Origin: Streptomyces sp. SAI-135 | Lineage (GTDB): Bacteria > Actinomycetota > Actinomycetes > Streptomycetales > Streptomycetaceae | Assembly: GCF_029893805.1 (NCBI RefSeq) | Contig: NZ_JARXYP010000002.1 | Location: forward strand, 1,426,001 to 1,490,000 | Length of the DNA stretch: 64,000 nucleotides | Direction of reading: 5' to 3' | In this document: in pieces, positions 17,750 through 26,763 of the stretch | How positions within the stretch are numbered: the stretch's first letter is position 1 | How the letters are laid out: the number at the start of each line of letters is the position of its first letter | Notes under the pieces: model-generated | What the model was told of the DNA's origin: nothing | The model's database searches: none | The model's input: only the letters and a program-made list of their open reading frames with translations | Program-made: the position numbers and the translations under genes

Positions 17750-19527
17750 TCGGCGTGGCGCCACCGGCGTACGACCCGGCGGCACCGACGACGGCGAACA
17801 CCCTGCCCGTCGGGGCCACCGCGACCGTACGCGCCTACGTGGCCGAACTGTTCCAGCGGCACCGCCGCGCCTTCGCGCTGCTCGTCGGCGTCAACACCGT
17901 CGCGGTGGTGGCCTCCATGGTCGGCCCGTGGCTCCTCGGCGACCTCGTCGAGCGGGTCTCGGACGGAGCCCGGGAAGTCCATCTGGAGCTGACGGCCGGG
18001 CTGTTCGTGATCGCACTGGTCGTCCAGGCCGTCTTCGTACGGCAGGTGCGGCTGCGCGGTTCGATGCTCGGCGAGCGCATGCTGGCCGACCTGCGCGAGG
18101 ACTTCCTCGTGCGGGCGGTCGGTCTGCCGCCGGGGGTCCTGGAGCGGGCCGGGACCGGTGACCTGCTGTCCCGGATCACGACGGACATCGACCGGCTCGG
18201 CAACGCGATGCGCGAGGCCGTGCCGCAGCTGGCGATCGGCGTGGTGTGGGCGGCCCTGCTGCTGGGCGGGCTCGTGATCACGGCGCCGCCCCTGGCCGCC
18301 GCGGTGCTGCTCGCCCTGCCGCTGCTGGTGGTCGGCTGCCGCTGGTACTTCAAGCGGGCACCCTCCGCCTACCGCTCGGAGGCCGCCGGATACGCCGCCG
18401 TGGCCGCCGCCCTCGCGGAGACCGTGGACGCCGGACGCACCGTCGAGGCGCACCGGCTGAGCGCGCGTCGCATCGAGCTGTCGGAACGGCGGATCAGGGA
18501 GTGGACGGCCTGGGAGCGGTACACGCTGTGGCTGCGATCGGTGCTCTTCCCGTGCATCAACGTCAGCCATGTGATGATCCTTTCGTCGGTGCTGATGGTC
18601 GGCGGTGTCTTCGTCCTCCAGGGCTGGATCGGGGTCGGGCAGCTGACGACGGGCGCCCTGATCGCGCAGATGCTGGTCGACCCGGTCGGGCTGATCCTGC
18701 GCTGGTACGACGAGCTGCAGGTGGCCCAGGTGTCGCTGGCCCGGCTCGTCGGGGTCCGGGACATCGAGCCGGCCGGCGGTGAGCCCGGGTTGGCTCCCGA
18801 GGGACGGGACGTCCACGCGGACCGGGTGCACTTCGGCTACCTGGAGGGCGTGGACGTCCTGCGCAAGGTGTCCCTCGAGGTCCCGCCCGGCACCAGGCTG
18901 GCGCTGGTCGGCCCCTCGGGCGCCGGCAAGTCCACCCTGGGCAGGCTGCTGGCGGGGATCTACGCTCCCCGGGACGGCCGGATCACCCTCGGCGGTGCCG
19001 AACTGTCCCGGATGCCCGCCGAACGGGTCCGCGAGCACGTGGCCCTCGTCAACCAGGAGCACCACGTCTTCGTGGGCTCCCTGCGCGACAACCTCCTGCT
19101 CGCCCGGACGGACGCCACGGACGCCGAGCTCTGGGCGGCGCTCGGGGCGGTCGACGCGGACGGATGGGCGCGGGCGCTCGACGACGGCCTCGACACCGAG
19201 GTCGGCTCCGGCGGACTGACCGTCACCCCTGCCCAGGCCCAGCAGGTCGCACTGGCCCGACTGGTCCTGGCAGACCCGCACACGCTGGTCCTGGACGAGG
19301 CGACGTCGCTGCTGGACCCCCGGGCGGCCCGTCACCTGGAACGCTCCCTGGCCCGCGTCCTCGACGGCCGCACGGTGGTCGCCATCGCCCACCGCCTGCA
19401 CACCGCCCACGACGCGGACGTCATCGCGGTCGTCGAGAACGGCCGCATCAGCGAACTGGGCAGCCATGACGAGCTCGTCGCGGCGGAGGGGGCGTATGCG
19501 GCGCTGTGGAGGTCGTGGCACGGGTGA
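17746..19527 (+). CDS. ABC exporter half-transporter with degenerate signature (subunit 2)
   Basis: A 593-residue partner of the preceding gene, translationally coupled by an ATGA overlap. Six helices are followed by a nucleotide-binding domain with intact Walker A (GPSGAGKSTLG), Q-loop (VNQEHHVFVGSLRDNL), Walker B (TLVLDEATSLLD) and H-loop (VAIAHRLHTAHDAD), but the signature is replaced by LTVTPAQAQQVALAR with no SGG. Combined with subunit 1, only one composite ATP site would be complete, as in asymmetric heterodimeric exporters. Substrate unknown; no biosynthetic genes lie beside it. Confidence 0.92.
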   Translation: MIGVAPPAYDPAAPTTANTLPVGATATVRAYVAELFQRHRRAFALLVGVNTVAVVASMVGPWLLGDLVERVSDGAREVHLELTAGLFVIALVVQAVFVRQVRLRGSMLGERMLADLREDFLVRAVGLPPGVLERAGTGDLLSRITTDIDRLGNAMREAVPQLAIGVVWAALLLGGLVITAPPLAAAVLLALPLLVVGCRWYFKRAPSAYRSEAAGYAAVAAALAETVDAGRTVEAHRLSARRIELSERRIREWTAWERYTLWLRSVLFPCINVSHVMILSSVLMVGGVFVLQGWIGVGQLTTGALIAQMLVDPVGLILRWYDELQVAQVSLARLVGVRDIEPAGGEPGLAPEGRDVHADRVHFGYLEGVDVLRKVSLEVPPGTRLALVGPSGAGKSTLGRLLAGIYAPRDGRITLGGAELSRMPAERVREHVALVNQEHHVFVGSLRDNLLLARTDATDAELWAALGAVDADGWARALDDGLDTEVGSGGLTVTPAQAQQVALARLVLADPHTLVLDEATSLLDPRAARHLERSLARVLDGRTVVAIAHRLHTAHDADVIAVVENGRISELGSHDELVAAEGAYAALWRSWHG

Positions 19528-20007
19528 GTGACGGTGAGAGTGACGGGTGAGTGAGGGGGCGGGGCCGGGCCGGGGGGCTTGCGGCGGGGGGCTGCGGCTG
19601 AGTGCGGGGGCCGGGACAGTTCGGGTGCCGGGTGCCGGGTGCCGGGTGCCGGGAACAGGGCGGGCTGCCGGGGCCAGGGAGGGGAGACCCAGGGTGCTGC
19701 ACTCGCCTGGGCGCCGCCTGGACGTGTCGGGGTACCGAAAGGCTGGACGCAAGTCCCTCGATCCCACCGCCCACCAGGCCTGCCTCCTCCCACCCCGCCC
19801 CCCGCAACCCACCCGCTCCAGCCGGCGCAGCGACCACGTGGCGTTGCGCGGTTCCGAAAGGGGGTGGAAGGCTGGACAGCAGCACCGGCTCAGGGAGCGC
19901 TCGCGGACGGCATGATTTGACGGTGGGCGCGGCAAGTGCCCCGTGAGTCCGTGGTCCGTCCCGGGCCGCGGAAGGACCGGGCCCGTCCCCTTCACCTGGA
20001 GGTACCC
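19528..20007. other. 480-base non-coding stretch
   Basis: No convincing gene on either strand. The left part is G-rich with GTGAG repeats and a 7-base tandem repeat. Two loosely similar copies of a CCGAAAGG ... GGCTGGAC stretch occur near 19734-19750 and 19854-19876. Nominal reading frames across it are artefacts of composition. The right end carries the ribosome site of the DUF5709 gene (GGAGG at 19998-20002). Confidence 0.6.
19623..19653. repeat. Heptanucleotide tandem repeat
   Basis: Four head-to-tail copies of GGGTGCC (19623-19650) followed by GGG. It lies in the non-coding stretch after the ABC pair. The period of 7 rules out a simple codon-repeat origin; strand-slippage expansion is likely. 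Confidence 0.9.
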
Positions 20008-20478
20008 GTGGACAGCTCGGACGGATGGGGAGACGACGTCTACCAGCCCGACGCATCCGAGATCCAGGACGACGCGGGTCTGCTCGACGCGGAGGACACC
20101 CTGGAGGACGACGGCGTCGGCGATCCCCTCGACCGCGGCTGGTCGCCTCCGGAGCGGCCCTGGGCGGTGGAGCACAGGGGTGTGACGGCCGCGGAGCGCC
20201 GGCAGGGCGAGACGCTGGACCAGCGGCTCGCCGAGGAGACGCCCGACCTCGCGCCGGCCGACGGCGACGGCATCGGCGACATCGACGGCACCGACGGCGA
20301 GCTCCTGGACAACGAGGTCGGCGCGTTGCGTTCCGGCCGTCTCGTGGCCCCCGACGAGGGGGCGCACGAGGACGAGGAGAGCGCGCTGGTCGCCATGGAC
20401 GTGGGCATCGACGGTGCCGCCGCGTCCGCGGAGGAGGCCGCGATGCACATCGTCGACGAGGACTCCCTGCCCGGCTGA
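20008..20478 (+). CDS. DUF5709 family protein
   Basis: A very acidic 156-residue soluble protein. The start is GTG 20008, with GGAGG five bases ahead. Sequence marks of the actinobacterial DUF5709 family are visible: [60 protein letters not shown] and the C-terminal [11 protein letters not shown]. There are no membrane segments or cysteines. Function is unknown; members are often linked to stress and are probably partly disordered. The type B L31 gene follows after 82 bases. Confidence 0.85.
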   Translation: MDSSDGWGDDVYQPDASEIQDDAGLLDAEDTLEDDGVGDPLDRGWSPPERPWAVEHRGVTAAERRQGETLDQRLAEETPDLAPADGDGIGDIDGTDGELLDNEVGALRSGRLVAPDEGAHEDEESALVAMDVGIDGAAASAEEAAMHIVDEDSLPG

Positions 20479-20560
20479 CCCCCGCGGGCCGGCCGGCCCT
20501 TCCCGGACCGTCCGCCACCGCACTGCCCGTGCCGTTTTCCCTGCCTCCCGAGGAGCAGCC

Positions 20561-20821
20561 ATGCAGCAGGACAAGCACCCCGACTACCACGAGGTCGTCT
20601 TCCGCGACCGCTCCGCCGGCTACGCCTTCCTGACCCGGTCCACCGCCACCAGCGACCAGACCATCGAGTGGGACGACGGCGAGACGTACCCGGTGGTGGA
20701 CGTGGAGATCTCCTCCGAGAGCCACCCCTTCTACACCGGCAAGGCGCGGACGGTGGACTCGGAGGGACGCGTGGCCGCCTTCGAACGGCGCTACGGCGGC
20801 GGGGCCGGTCAGGGCGGCTGA
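20561..20821 (+). CDS. rpmE2: 50S ribosomal protein L31 type B (zinc-independent)
   Basis: An 86-residue ribosomal protein. The wording ([61 protein letters not shown]) is the type B, or C-minus, L31, which lacks the CxxC zinc site of the housekeeping form. In many bacteria it replaces the zinc form when zinc is short, under Zur control. I do not see a clear Zur box (TGAAAATGATTTTCA-like) in the 82 bases upstream, so this copy may be constitutive. Ribosome site GAGGAG precedes ATG 20561. Confidence 0.95.
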   Translation: MQQDKHPDYHEVVFRDRSAGYAFLTRSTATSDQTIEWDDGETYPVVDVEISSESHPFYTGKARTVDSEGRVAAFERRYGGGAGQGG

Positions 20822-20844
20822 CGGGGAACCCCGGCGCCCCTGCC

Positions 20845-21639
20845 TCAGATGAAGTTGAGGGCCGCCGCGCAGCCCACTCCCCCGAGCAGCATGAACGCGG
20901 GCATCAGCACCTTCAGCTCCACCCAGCTGCCGGCCCGGAAACGCATGACCTTCGGCGGGCCGATCGGGTACCAGCGCTTGCGGCCCACCGGGATCGGCCA
21001 CAGGATCGGGCAGCCGGAGACCGTCAGCGCGTCCCCGATGTCGTGCACGAGCGCGCCCAGCACGACCGGCAGCCCCAGCCACAGGTACTCCTGGCCCGGC
21101 TGCGTGAACAGCCAGTCCGAACCGTTGCCCGGCTTGTCCAGGACGCCCGCGATGATCCACGCGCTGGTCGCGGCAAGCAGCCAGACCAGGACGTCGGCGC
21201 TGGAGCCCCGGGTCGCCCGCCACAGCAGGCCCTCGATGGCCAGCACCATGTGCACGAACAGGATCGCCAGCACCGCCCAGCGGCCCCCGGTGATCGCCGC
21301 CACCGAGCAGCCCGCGCCGATCAGCACCGCCCACAGCCAGGTGTGGGTGAGCGTGCGGTGCCCGCCGGAGCGCCGCGGGTCCCCCTGCTTCTTGGTGGCC
21401 TTGTAGACGGCGTAGGAAAGCTTGTCGACGATCTCGCACAGGGCCCGCGAGATGGGCCCGAAGGCCCGCGAGATGGTGGCCGCCTTGTGGTCGAGGTCGG
21501 GGGCGAGCGCGGCGCCCGCGCAGATCAGTGCTCCGGCCAGCAGAACGGGCCACGGCATGGTGTGCCCCGTGGCGGCCGCCGCCGCTCCTACGCCCAGCCA
21601 GGCCGCGGCGCCCGACAGTGAGTGTGCTGGTCCCATCAT
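20845..21639 (-). CDS. Membrane-bound metal-dependent hydrolase (YdjM-like)
   Basis: Integral membrane protein of about 264 residues from the MMGPAHSLSG start at 21639; start choice is uncertain since reading is open to 21795. Metal-ligand motifs are spread between helices: AHSLSG, APDLDHK, GGHRTLTHTW and LVHDIGDALT, matching the YdjM/PF04307 family of putative membrane hydrolases. Several hydrophobic segments (near residues 10-45, 100-150, 190-210 and 245-264) fit a polytopic protein. The substrate is not known; membrane lipid or peptide cleavage is the usual guess. It diverges from the Ski2-like helicase. Confidence 0.85.
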   Translation of the reverse strand: MMGPAHSLSGAAAWLGVGAAAAATGHTMPWPVLLAGALICAGAALAPDLDHKAATISRAFGPISRALCEIVDKLSYAVYKATKKQGDPRRSGGHRTLTHTWLWAVLIGAGCSVAAITGGRWAVLAILFVHMVLAIEGLLWRATRGSSADVLVWLLAATSAWIIAGVLDKPGNGSDWLFTQPGQEYLWLGLPVVLGALVHDIGDALTVSGCPILWPIPVGRKRWYPIGPPKVMRFRAGSWVELKVLMPAFMLLGGVGCAAALNFI

Positions 21640-21784
21640 CGGCGTTGCCCGCCCCATTCCTCGTGTGCCACTGTCCAGTTGACCGGCGCCGCTGACGCTT
21701 CGTCGGCGACACAGCGTACTGGTCGTGATCTTCGCACCGGCATCCGATTCCCCCATCGGGCCTCCGGGCAGGCAAGATGGGTGG

Positions 21785-24298
21785 GTGACCCTCATCGATC
21801 AGCTGCCGCCGACCGCCGACCCTGACGCCCTCTACGAAGCCTTCGAGTCGTGGGCCGAGGAGCGGGGTCTGACGCTCTACCCCCACCAGGAGGAGGCGCT
21901 GATCGAGGTGGTCTCCGGGGCGAACGTGATCGTGTCGACGCCCACCGGCTCCGGCAAGAGCATGATCGCGGCGGGTGCGCACTTCGCCGCTCTCGCCCGT
22001 GACGAGGTCACCTTCTACACCGCGCCCATCAAGGCCCTCGTGTCGGAGAAGTTCTTCGAGCTGTGCAAGATGTTCGGCACGGAGAACGTCGGCATGCTGA
22101 CCGGCGACGCCTCCGTCAACGCCGACGCCCCCGTCATCTGCTGCACGGCCGAGGTGCTGGCCTCGATCGCGCTGCGCGACGGCAGGAACGCGGACGTCGG
22201 CCAGGTCGTCATGGACGAGTTCCACTTCTACGCCGAGGCGGACCGCGGCTGGGCCTGGCAGATCCCGATCCTGGAGCTGCCCCAGGCACAGTTCATCCTG
22301 ATGTCGGCCACGCTCGGCGACGTCTCGATGTTCGAGAAGGACCTCACCCGGCGCACCGGCCGGCCGACGTCGGTGGTCCGCTCGGCCACCCGTCCGGTCC
22401 CGCTCTCCTACGAGTACAAGTTCACCCCGCTCACCGAGACCCTGACGGAACTCCTGGAGACCAAGCAGGCGCCGGTGTACATCGTGCACTTCACGCAGGC
22501 GCAGGCCGTGGAGCGGGCGCAGGCACTGATGAGCATCAACATGTGCAGGCGCGAGGAGAAGGACCAGATCGCCGATCTGATCGGCAACTTCCGCTTCACC
22601 ACCAAGTTCGGCCGCAACCTCTCCCGTTACGTCCGGCACGGCATCGGCGTCCACCACGCCGGCATGCTGCCCAAGTACCGGCGGCTGGTGGAGAAGCTCG
22701 CCCAGGCCGGACTGCTGAAGGTCATCTGCGGCACGGACACCCTCGGCGTCGGTGTCAACGTGCCCATCCGCACGGTGCTGTTCACGGCGCTGACCAAGTA
22801 CGACGGCAACCGCGTCCGTACCCTGCGCGCCCGCGAGTTCCACCAGATCGCCGGCCGGGCGGGCCGGGCCGGCTACGACACGGCAGGCTTCGTCGTCGCC
22901 CAGGCTCCCGAGCACGTCATCGAGAACGAGAAGGCGCTCGCCAAGGCGGGCGACGACCCGAAGAAGCGCCGCAAGGTCGTCCGCAAGAAGGCGCCCGAGG
23001 GGTTCGTCGCCTGGTCGGAGAACACCTTCGAGAAGCTGATCGCCTCCGAGCCGGAGCCGCTGACGTCCCGCTTCCGGGTCACCCACACGATGCTGCTGTC
23101 GGTGATCGCCCGTCCCGGGAACGCCTTCGCGGCGATGCGGCACCTCCTGGAGGACAACCACGAGCCGCGCAAGCAGCAGCTGAAGCACATCCGGCGGGCG
23201 ATCGCCATTTACCGCTCGCTGCTGGACGGCGGCATCGTCGAGAAGCTCGACGAGCCCGACGCCACCGGCCGCATCGTCCGGCTCACCGTGGACCTCCAGC
23301 AGGACTTCGCACTCAACCAGCCGCTGTCCACGTTCGCGCTCGCCGCGTTCGAACTGCTCGACCCCGAATCGCCGTCCTACGCCCTGGACATGGTCTCCGT
23401 CGTCGAGTCCACGCTGGACGACCCCCGGCAGATCCTCGTGGCCCAGCTGAACAAGGCGAAGGGCGAGGCCGTGGCCGCGATGAAGGCGGACGGCGTCGAG
23501 TACGAGGAGCGCATGGAGCGCCTCCAGGACATCACGTACCCGAAGCCCCTGGAGGAGCTGCTCTTCCACGCGTACGACACCTACCGCAAGAGCCACCCCT
23601 GGGTCGGCGACCACCCGCTCTCCCCGAAGTCCGTCATCCGTGACATGTACGAACGGGCGCTGACCTTCACGGAGTTGGTCTCCTTCTACGACCTCGCCCG
23701 CACCGAGGGCATTGTCCTGCGCTACCTCGCGAGCGCCTACAAGGCGCTCGACCACAACATCCCGGACGACCTCAAGTCCGAGGATCTGCAGGACCTGATC
23801 GAGTGGCTCGGCGAGACGGTCCGCCAGGTCGACTCCAGCCTCCTGGACGAGTGGGAGCAGCTCGCCAACCCGGAGGAGATGACCGCCGAGGAGGCCCAGG
23901 AGAAGGCCGACGAGGTCAAGCCGGTCACCGCCAACGCGCGCGCCTTCCGTGTCCTGGTCCGCAACGCCCTGTTCCGCCGCGTCGAACTCGCCGCCCTGGA
24001 CCAGGTCGAGGAGCTCGGCGAGATGGACGGCGAGTCCGGCTGGGACGCCGACGCGTGGGGCGAGGCGATGGACAAGTACTGGGACGAGTACGACGACCTC
24101 GGCACCGGTCCCGACGCCCGCGGCCCGAAGCTGTTGCGGATCGAGGAGGAGCCGCAGAACCGGCTGTGGCGCGTCCGGCAGACCTTCGCCGACCCGAACG
24201 GTGACCATGACTGGGGCATCACCGCGGAGATCGACCTGACCGCCTCCGACGCGGAGGGCCGCGCGGTCGTCCGGGTCACCGACGTCGGCCAGCTGTGA
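21785..24298 (+). CDS. Ski2-like DEAD/DEAH helicase with DUF3516
   Basis: An 837-residue superfamily 2 helicase. The GTG at 21785 (VTLIDQLPP) fits homologue-like beginnings. Motifs run in order: TPTGSGKS (I), APIKALVSEK (Ia), TAEVL (Ib), VMDEFHFY (II, DEFH), LMSATLGD (III), then VHHAGMLPKYRR, CGTDTLGVGVNVP and QIAGRAGRAG (VI). The C-terminal 400 residues match DUF3516, seen in actinobacterial relatives of Ski2/Mtr4 RNA helicases. Likely role: ATP-driven RNA unwinding in decay or processing. It is followed, through a tandem repeat, by tesB. Confidence 0.92.
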   Translation: MTLIDQLPPTADPDALYEAFESWAEERGLTLYPHQEEALIEVVSGANVIVSTPTGSGKSMIAAGAHFAALARDEVTFYTAPIKALVSEKFFELCKMFGTENVGMLTGDASVNADAPVICCTAEVLASIALRDGRNADVGQVVMDEFHFYAEADRGWAWQIPILELPQAQFILMSATLGDVSMFEKDLTRRTGRPTSVVRSATRPVPLSYEYKFTPLTETLTELLETKQAPVYIVHFTQAQAVERAQALMSINMCRREEKDQIADLIGNFRFTTKFGRNLSRYVRHGIGVHHAGMLPKYRRLVEKLAQAGLLKVICGTDTLGVGVNVPIRTVLFTALTKYDGNRVRTLRAREFHQIAGRAGRAGYDTAGFVVAQAPEHVIENEKALAKAGDDPKKRRKVVRKKAPEGFVAWSENTFEKLIASEPEPLTSRFRVTHTMLLSVIARPGNAFAAMRHLLEDNHEPRKQQLKHIRRAIAIYRSLLDGGIVEKLDEPDATGRIVRLTVDLQQDFALNQPLSTFALAAFELLDPESPSYALDMVSVVESTLDDPRQILVAQLNKAKGEAVAAMKADGVEYEERMERLQDITYPKPLEELLFHAYDTYRKSHPWVGDHPLSPKSVIRDMYERALTFTELVSFYDLARTEGIVLRYLASAYKALDHNIPDDLKSEDLQDLIEWLGETVRQVDSSLLDEWEQLANPEEMTAEEAQEKADEVKPVTANARAFRVLVRNALFRRVELAALDQVEELGEMDGESGWDADAWGEAMDKYWDEYDDLGTGPDARGPKLLRIEEEPQNRLWRVRQTFADPNGDHDWGITAEIDLTASDAEGRAVVRVTDVGQL

Positions 24299-24367
24299 GC
24301 CACGGGCCGGCCGTGAGCCCCAGGCCAGTGAGCCCCGGGCCAGTGAGCCGCGGGCCAGTTGTGAGCC
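24295..24367 (+). repeat. 15-base tandem repeat between helicase and tesB
   Basis: Three 15-base units GTGAGCC(C/G)C(A/G)GGCCA at 24313-24357, with a divergent first copy at 24295-24312 that overlaps the helicase stop codon and a partial last copy. Every unit carries a TGA stop. It sits directly before the tesB ribosome site (AAGGAG), so it may shape coupling of the two genes. Confidence 0.9.
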
Positions 24368-24383
24368 AAGGAGAATCCCACCG

Positions 24384-25250
24384 ATGACCAACCCGGCCGA
24401 GAGGCTCGTCGACCTGCTCGACCTGGAGCAGATCGAGGTCAACATCTTCCGTGGCCGAAGCCCGCACGAGTCCCTCCAGCGGGTCTTCGGCGGCCAGGTG
24501 GCGGGCCAGGCGCTGGTGGCCGCCGCCCGCACCACGGACGGCGAGCGCCCGGTGCACTCGCTGCACGCGTACTTCCTGCGCCCGGGCCGGCCCGGGGTAC
24601 CGATCGTGTACCAGGTCGAACGGGTGCGGGACGGACGGTCGTTCACGACGCGCCGGGTCACCGCCGTGCAGCAGGGCCGCACGATCTTCAATCTCACCGC
24701 CTCCTTTCACAAGCCTGAGGAAGGTCCCTTCGAGCACCAGCTGCCGCCGGCCCGCAAGGTCCCGGACCCGGAGTCCCTGCCGAGGGTCGGCGACGAGATC
24801 CGGGAGCACCTGGGCGAGCTGCCCGAGCAGTTGGAGCGGATGGCGCGCCGCCAGCCCTTCGACATCCGTTACGTGGACCGGCTGCGCTGGAGCGCCGAGG
24901 AGGTCAAGGGCTCCGAGCCGCGCAGCGCGGTGTGGATGCGCGCGGTCGGGCCGCTCGGGGACGACCCGGTCGTGCACACCTGCGCGCTGACCTACGCGAG
25001 CGACATGACGCTCCTGGACGCCGTCCGTATCCCGGTGCAGCCCCTGTGGGGCCCGCGGAGCTTCGACATCGCGTCGCTGGATCACGCCATGTGGTTCCAC
25101 CGGCCGTTCCGCGCGGACGAGTGGTTCCTGTACGACCAGGAGTCACCGATCGCGACGGGTGGCCGCGGGCTCGCCCGTGGCCGGATCTACGACCGGGAGG
25201 GACGTCTGCTGGTGTCCGTCGTCCAGGAGGGGCTGTTCCGGCCGCTGTAG
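24384..25250 (+). CDS. tesB: Acyl-CoA thioesterase II
   Basis: A 288-residue cytoplasmic thioesterase that hydrolyses acyl-CoA to free acid and CoA. It has the double hot-dog layout of TesB: FRGRSPHESLQRVFGGQVAGQALVAA at the start of the first repeat, and YASDMTLLDAVR, SLDHAMWFHRPF and VVQEGLFRPL in the second. The Asp, Thr/His and Gln expected from E. coli TesB (Asp204, Thr228, Gln278) have matching positions in those motifs. A strong AAGGAG site precedes the ATG. It is probably cotranscribed with the helicase, with 85 bases between them. Confidence 0.94.
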   Translation: MTNPAERLVDLLDLEQIEVNIFRGRSPHESLQRVFGGQVAGQALVAAARTTDGERPVHSLHAYFLRPGRPGVPIVYQVERVRDGRSFTTRRVTAVQQGRTIFNLTASFHKPEEGPFEHQLPPARKVPDPESLPRVGDEIREHLGELPEQLERMARRQPFDIRYVDRLRWSAEEVKGSEPRSAVWMRAVGPLGDDPVVHTCALTYASDMTLLDAVRIPVQPLWGPRSFDIASLDHAMWFHRPFRADEWFLYDQESPIATGGRGLARGRIYDREGRLLVSVVQEGLFRPL

Positions 25251-25251
25251 G

Positions 25252-26133
25252 TCAGGCGCCTCTGCGAAGGAGCCGGCCGAGCAGTCCGCGGGACGGCTCC
25301 CGGGACAGCGGCTCGGCCGGGGGCAGGCCGGAAGGTGCCTGTCGGCCCGCGGGACGCGGTGCCGGCCGGAACCGCCGCGCGTCCTCCAGGGCGCGGGTCA
25401 GTTCGGTCCTCAGCCAGGCGATCTCGGCCGGGTCGTCCGCCGTCATGATCTTTTCGACGAGCTGCGCGGCGGGCGAGCCCTGCGCCCCGTGGGCGGGTGG
25501 TCCCGGCCGGAAGCGACCCAGGTGGGACCGCTCGTAGGGGTCCGGGACGAGTTCCGCGATCTGCGTGGTGTCGAGGAAGGCGGCGAGGGCGCCGGCGCTC
25601 TCCCAGGGGTCCTCGGCGAGGCGCAGGAGGAATCCGCGGTGGCGTCCGCGCCAGTTGCGGGCGCGCAGGTCCACGCCCTCGTCCAGCAGATCGCGCAGCC
25701 CCTCGGGCATCCGCCGCGCGGTCAGCAGCGGAGTGTTCTCCTCGACTGTCGTGAACTCCTCCAGGTCGTCGGCCAGATACAGCCACACCACGGCCCGGTA
25801 GCGGTTCAGGTAGAAGCGCACTGGCGAGAACAGACCGAGGCGCGCCAGGCGGGTGAACCTGCCGACCGGGATGTCCATGACCTGGGCGCCCTCGGTGGTG
25901 CCCACGAGCCGTACGCGTTGGCGCAGTGAGTCCGGGAAGCCGTCCGTGGACCGCAGCCGGTCGATCTCGGAGGAGGTGACGCGTCGGCCCCCGCCTCCTT
26001 CGTCGGGCACCGTCCGGATCTGGCCCAGGTGGACGGCCAGGTCGAACTCGCTTCGCTTGATGCCCAGTTCGCGTGCGGCGCGGCTGGGCGGACAGGAATG
26101 GCGCTGGGGCCGGGTGATGGTTGTGCTCGTCAT
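25252..26133 (-). CDS. Uncharacterised actinobacterial protein (DUF6397-like)
   Basis: A 293-residue soluble protein that I recognise only loosely, as similar to streptomycete proteins annotated DUF6397. The N-terminal 60 residues (SRAARELGIKRSEFDLAVHLGQIRTV ... RRVTSSEIDRL) look like a helix-turn-helix or MerR/excisionase-like wing, followed by a repeated similar block (PVGRFTRLARLGLFSPVRFYLNRYRAVVWLYLADDLEEF). The C-terminus is Pro/Arg-rich. DNA binding is inference from this pattern. It converges with tesB with a 1-base gap and is downstream of the extra roadblock gene. Confidence 0.7.
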   Translation of the reverse strand: MTSTTITRPQRHSCPPSRAARELGIKRSEFDLAVHLGQIRTVPDEGGGGRRVTSSEIDRLRSTDGFPDSLRQRVRLVGTTEGAQVMDIPVGRFTRLARLGLFSPVRFYLNRYRAVVWLYLADDLEEFTTVEENTPLLTARRMPEGLRDLLDEGVDLRARNWRGRHRGFLLRLAEDPWESAGALAAFLDTTQIAELVPDPYERSHLGRFRPGPPAHGAQGSPAAQLVEKIMTADDPAEIAWLRTELTRALEDARRFRPAPRPAGRQAPSGLPPAEPLSREPSRGLLGRLLRRGA

Positions 26134-26218
26134 GTCGCTCCCCCGTGGAGTCGTCGCTCACGCTGTGTGCGCTCGCTGTGACAAAGACCGTAGCCGGTGG
26201 GGCGAGATGCGTGGCGGG

Positions 26219-26255
26219 CCTGTGGATAACTCCCAAGGCCCGCGGAAACCACAGG
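26219..26255 (-). other. 7-base inverted repeat after the second roadblock gene
   Basis: CCTGTGG (26219-26225) and CCACAGG (26249-26255) with a 23-base loop, directly after the roadblock stop. It could be a weak terminator or an operator for the following gene. Confidence 0.35.
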
Positions 26256-26669
26256 TCAGAGGTCCGTCGCCGGGCTCCGCTCGGGTCGGCGGGCGTCCAC
26301 GTCGAGATGCTCGCCGACCCGGTTGACGAGCAGCGTCATCTCGTAGGCGATGCGGCCGATGTCGGCCTCGGAGCCGCTGAGGACGCACAGACAGCTGCCG
26401 GTGCCCGCCGCGGTGACGAACAGCACCGCGTCGTCGAACTCGATCATCGTCTGCCGTACGCTGCCCGCGCCGAAGTGGCGCCCCGAGCCCTTGGCCAGGC
26501 TGTGCAGTCCGGACGAGACGGCGGCGAGATGGTCCGCGTCCTCGCGTCGCAGTCCCGTGCTGGCGCCCGTCACCAGGCCGTCGTTGGACAGCACCAGCGC
26601 GTGCCGTACGTGGTCGACGCGCTCGGTCAGATCGTCCAGCAGCCAGCCGAGCCCCTGCTTCTGCGGCAT
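26256..26669 (-). CDS. cvnB: Roadblock/LC7 domain protein (extra CvnB-like)
   Basis: A 137-residue roadblock/LC7 protein of the kind found as CvnB in conservons, where it is thought to modulate the small GTPase CvnD. It shares long runs with the CvnB at 28395-28850 (LVLSNDGL, LRREDA(D/E)HLAAVSSG, HSLAKG(S/A)GRHFGAG, VRQTM(I/V)E), so the two are paralogues. It is separated from cvnD by the oppositely oriented PPOX gene at 26764, has its own upstream region and so is probably independently expressed. No signal peptide. Confidence 0.9.
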   Translation of the reverse strand: MPQKQGLGWLLDDLTERVDHVRHALVLSNDGLVTGASTGLRREDADHLAAVSSGLHSLAKGSGRHFGAGSVRQTMIEFDDAVLFVTAAGTGSCLCVLSGSEADIGRIAYEMTLLVNRVGEHLDVDARRPERSPATDL

Positions 26670-26763
26670 GTGCCCCGTCTCCCCGTGTGACGTCTCCTCC
26701 TGCCCGGAGGACCTCCTGGCAAGCCTTCACCACGACCGTCAACGGGGCAAGGAGAATGGGGAC

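Noticed and set aside
16783-24697. Very long minus-strand open readings opposite the ABC pair, helicase and tesB
   Set aside because: They mirror real plus-strand genes with full domain motifs, and their translations are low-complexity (Arg/Gly/Pro/His). This is the usual antisense openness of GC-rich DNA.
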